This document shows, piece after piece, positions 62,889 through 64,000 of a stretch of 64,000 nt of DNA. Numbering within the stretch: position 1 is the first letter of the stretch; each line of letters starts with the position of its first letter. A program made the translations under genes and the position numbers. Source of the stretch: CBDFLA01 sp965248915 (GTDB lineage Bacteria; Pseudomonadota; Alphaproteobacteria; M2410); NCBI GenBank assembly GCA_965248915.1, contig OZ252216.1:434001-498000 (forward strand), written 5' to 3'. The notes under the pieces are model-generated. The model was not told where the DNA came from. It worked only from the letters and a program-made list of their open reading frames with translations, and did no database searches.

Positions 62889-64000
62889 ATGACGACTGCG
62901 TCCCCCAATGCCCCAACAGTTGCGTCCGCTCTGCTACAAGCATTGAAAGATCATGGTGCCACCGAAATTTTCGGCATACCCGGTGACTTCGCGCTGCCGT
63001 TTTTCAATGCGGTCGAGACGGAAAAAATTCTCCCACTTTATCTGATGAGCCATGAACCCGGTTTGGGTTATGCAGCCGACGCGGCTGCGAGGTTCAATGG
63101 CAAGTTAGGTGCGGTGGCTGTGACTTATGGCGCGGGTGCTTTCAACATGGTGAATGCAGTGGCAATGGCCTACGCGGAGAAATCCCCTTTGGTGATCATC
63201 TCTGGGGCGCCAGGCACAGGCGAGGGCGCGAAAGGACTGCTCTTGCATCACCAAGCCAAGACGCTGGCATCACAAGCGAAGGTCTACAGTGAGATCACAT
63301 GCGATTCAGCCATCCTCGACAATCCGGCTACTGCACCCCAAGAGATCGCGCGGGTGTTGGAAACCTGTCTTGAGCAATCACGACCGGTCTACATCGAGTT
63401 TCCCCGCGATATGGTTTCAATGCCAACCGAACCGGTTCCGCCCTTTGTCGACAAACAAGTCGACCAAAGAGCCATTGAAGCATGCGCCTCAGAAATCATT
63501 TCTCGAATTGAAGCCGCCACCTCGCCGATGATCCTAGCAGGCGTGGAAGTACGCCGTTATGGCTTGGAGGCCAAGGTCGCCAAACTGGCCACCAAACTCG
63601 GACTTCCCATTGCCACCAGCTTTATGGGGCGCGGCATGTTCGCCGACCCAGACACTCCCTTGGTTGGCACCTATTTTGGTGTGGCAGGGGACCCCGCCGT
63701 TTCCAAAGCCGTCGAAACATCGGACGCGCTGTTGCTCATGGGAACGATCTATTCTGACTGCAATTTTGGTGTGGCGGAACGAAAGATCGATATGTCACAG
63801 GCGATTGAAATGGTCGATGGCACTGTCCGAATTGGCTTTCACTCCTATCCAACAGTCCCCTTGAAAAATCTTGTGGATGCAATGATCGACAGGGCCACCA
63901 CAGTAGGTGAGGCCGCACGGTGGCGACAGCCAGATTACCCCCATGGGTTGGATGAAGATGACAGCGCCGTCGAACCAGAAGATGTTGCAAAAGCGGTAAA
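62889..64000 (+). CDS. ipdC: Indolepyruvate/phenylpyruvate decarboxylase, 3' end cut by window edge
   Basis: Thiamine-diphosphate-dependent 2-keto-acid decarboxylase, 3'-partial (the C-terminal TPP/Mg domain is beyond the edge). The first 370 residues match the Azospirillum phenylpyruvate/indolepyruvate decarboxylase pattern: IFGIPGDFALPFFN, the catalytic glutamate E56 in MSHEPGLGYAADAAARF, AVTYGAGAFNMVNAVAMAYA, and the HH pair H120-H121 in LLLHHQAKTLASQ. The HH pair and glutamate are the pyruvate-decarboxylase-family catalytic residues, separating it from acetolactate synthase. It may feed indole-3-acetate or aromatic-alcohol formation. The ATG at 62889 has GGAA upstream. Confidence 0.88.
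   Translation, partial: MTTASPNAPTVASALLQALKDHGATEIFGIPGDFALPFFNAVETEKILPLYLMSHEPGLGYAADAAARFNGKLGAVAVTYGAGAFNMVNAVAMAYAEKSPLVIISGAPGTGEGAKGLLLHHQAKTLASQAKVYSEITCDSAILDNPATAPQEIARVLETCLEQSRPVYIEFPRDMVSMPTEPVPPFVDKQVDQRAIEACASEIISRIEAATSPMILAGVEVRRYGLEAKVAKLATKLGLPIATSFMGRGMFADPDTPLVGTYFGVAGDPAVSKAVETSDALLLMGTIYSDCNFGVAERKIDMSQAIEMVDGTVRIGFHSYPTVPLKNLVDAMIDRATTVGEAARWRQPDYPHGLDEDDSAVEPEDVAKAV

Overview
The window reads as a gene-dense chromosomal segment of a heterotrophic alphaproteobacterium. The support is the short-form HisG with HisZ, the five-step Hut pathway with HutF and HutG, a yejBEF-type peptide transporter, an Azospirillum-type phenylpyruvate decarboxylase, a CcoN relic of the cbb3 oxidase and a LuxR/LuxI pair. 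The family cannot be fixed from the sequence. The SNF-type Na+ symporter and TonB receptor would suit a marine or surface-associated lifestyle, but that is inference. No rRNA, tRNA, CRISPR array, transposase, integrase or phage gene was recognised.

Layout. 1-1.9 kb: quorum-sensing island (luxR running off the left edge, luxI, and two small downstream ORFs, the first overlapping luxI by ATGA). 1.9-4.4 kb: GH3 beta-glucosidase. 4.5-9.1 kb: mnmC, acyl-CoA ligase, SDR. 9.3-17.1 kb: CPA2 antiporter, lipoprotein plus HupE/UreJ-like membrane protein, amidase, alkylsulfatase-like lipoprotein, CitE/malyl-CoA-lyase-like protein. 17.2-18.1 kb: a degraded junction in which the 5' half of ccoN (one frameshift) meets the 5' end of a convergent DUF2189 gene. 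18.2-26.6 kb: aspartate dehydrogenase and a complete histidine utilisation regulon (hutFCUHG with divergent hutI) carrying two matching HutC operator candidates. 26.7-30.8 kb: TetR regulator, TonB receptor, SYLF protein. 30.9-34.7 kb: yejBEF with no binding-protein gene. 34.7-37.6 kb: MscS channel and MATE exporter. 37.6-40.3 kb: cueR-copA with a perfect 19-bp CueR-type dyad. 40.4-43.1 kb: lutB-lutC, then a 503-bp segment bounded by a 47-bp duplication of the lutC 3' end. 43.1-46.1 kb: a 48-aa membrane peptide gene, GntR/UTRA regulator, AhpD-like protein and glutaryl-CoA dehydrogenase. 46.2-47.2 kb: DUF6886 and Nudix pair. 47.3-53.8 kb: putA overlapping a Tat-exported GH9 enzyme, then an SNF symporter. 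54-56.7 kb: DUF3179 protein and a Rieske-GltB fusion. 56.7-60.2 kb: hisS-hisZ-hisG. 60.2-64 kb: small membrane protein, sulfhydrylase, secreted protein, and ipdC cut by the right edge.

Together the genes point to life on amino acids and peptides: histidine to glutamate (Hut), proline to glutamate (PutA), lysine/tryptophan through glutaryl-CoA (GcdH), aromatic keto acids (IpdC), lactate (LutBC) and peptides (YejBEF, SNF), with some beta-glucan degradation capacity (GH3, GH9). The observations most worth a second look are the duplicated lutC tail around a small membrane gene, the luxI-linked small ORFs, the convergent ccoN/DUF2189 deletion scar, the paired HutC operators, the 48-aa gene with an extended -10 promoter, and the Rieske-GltB fusion.
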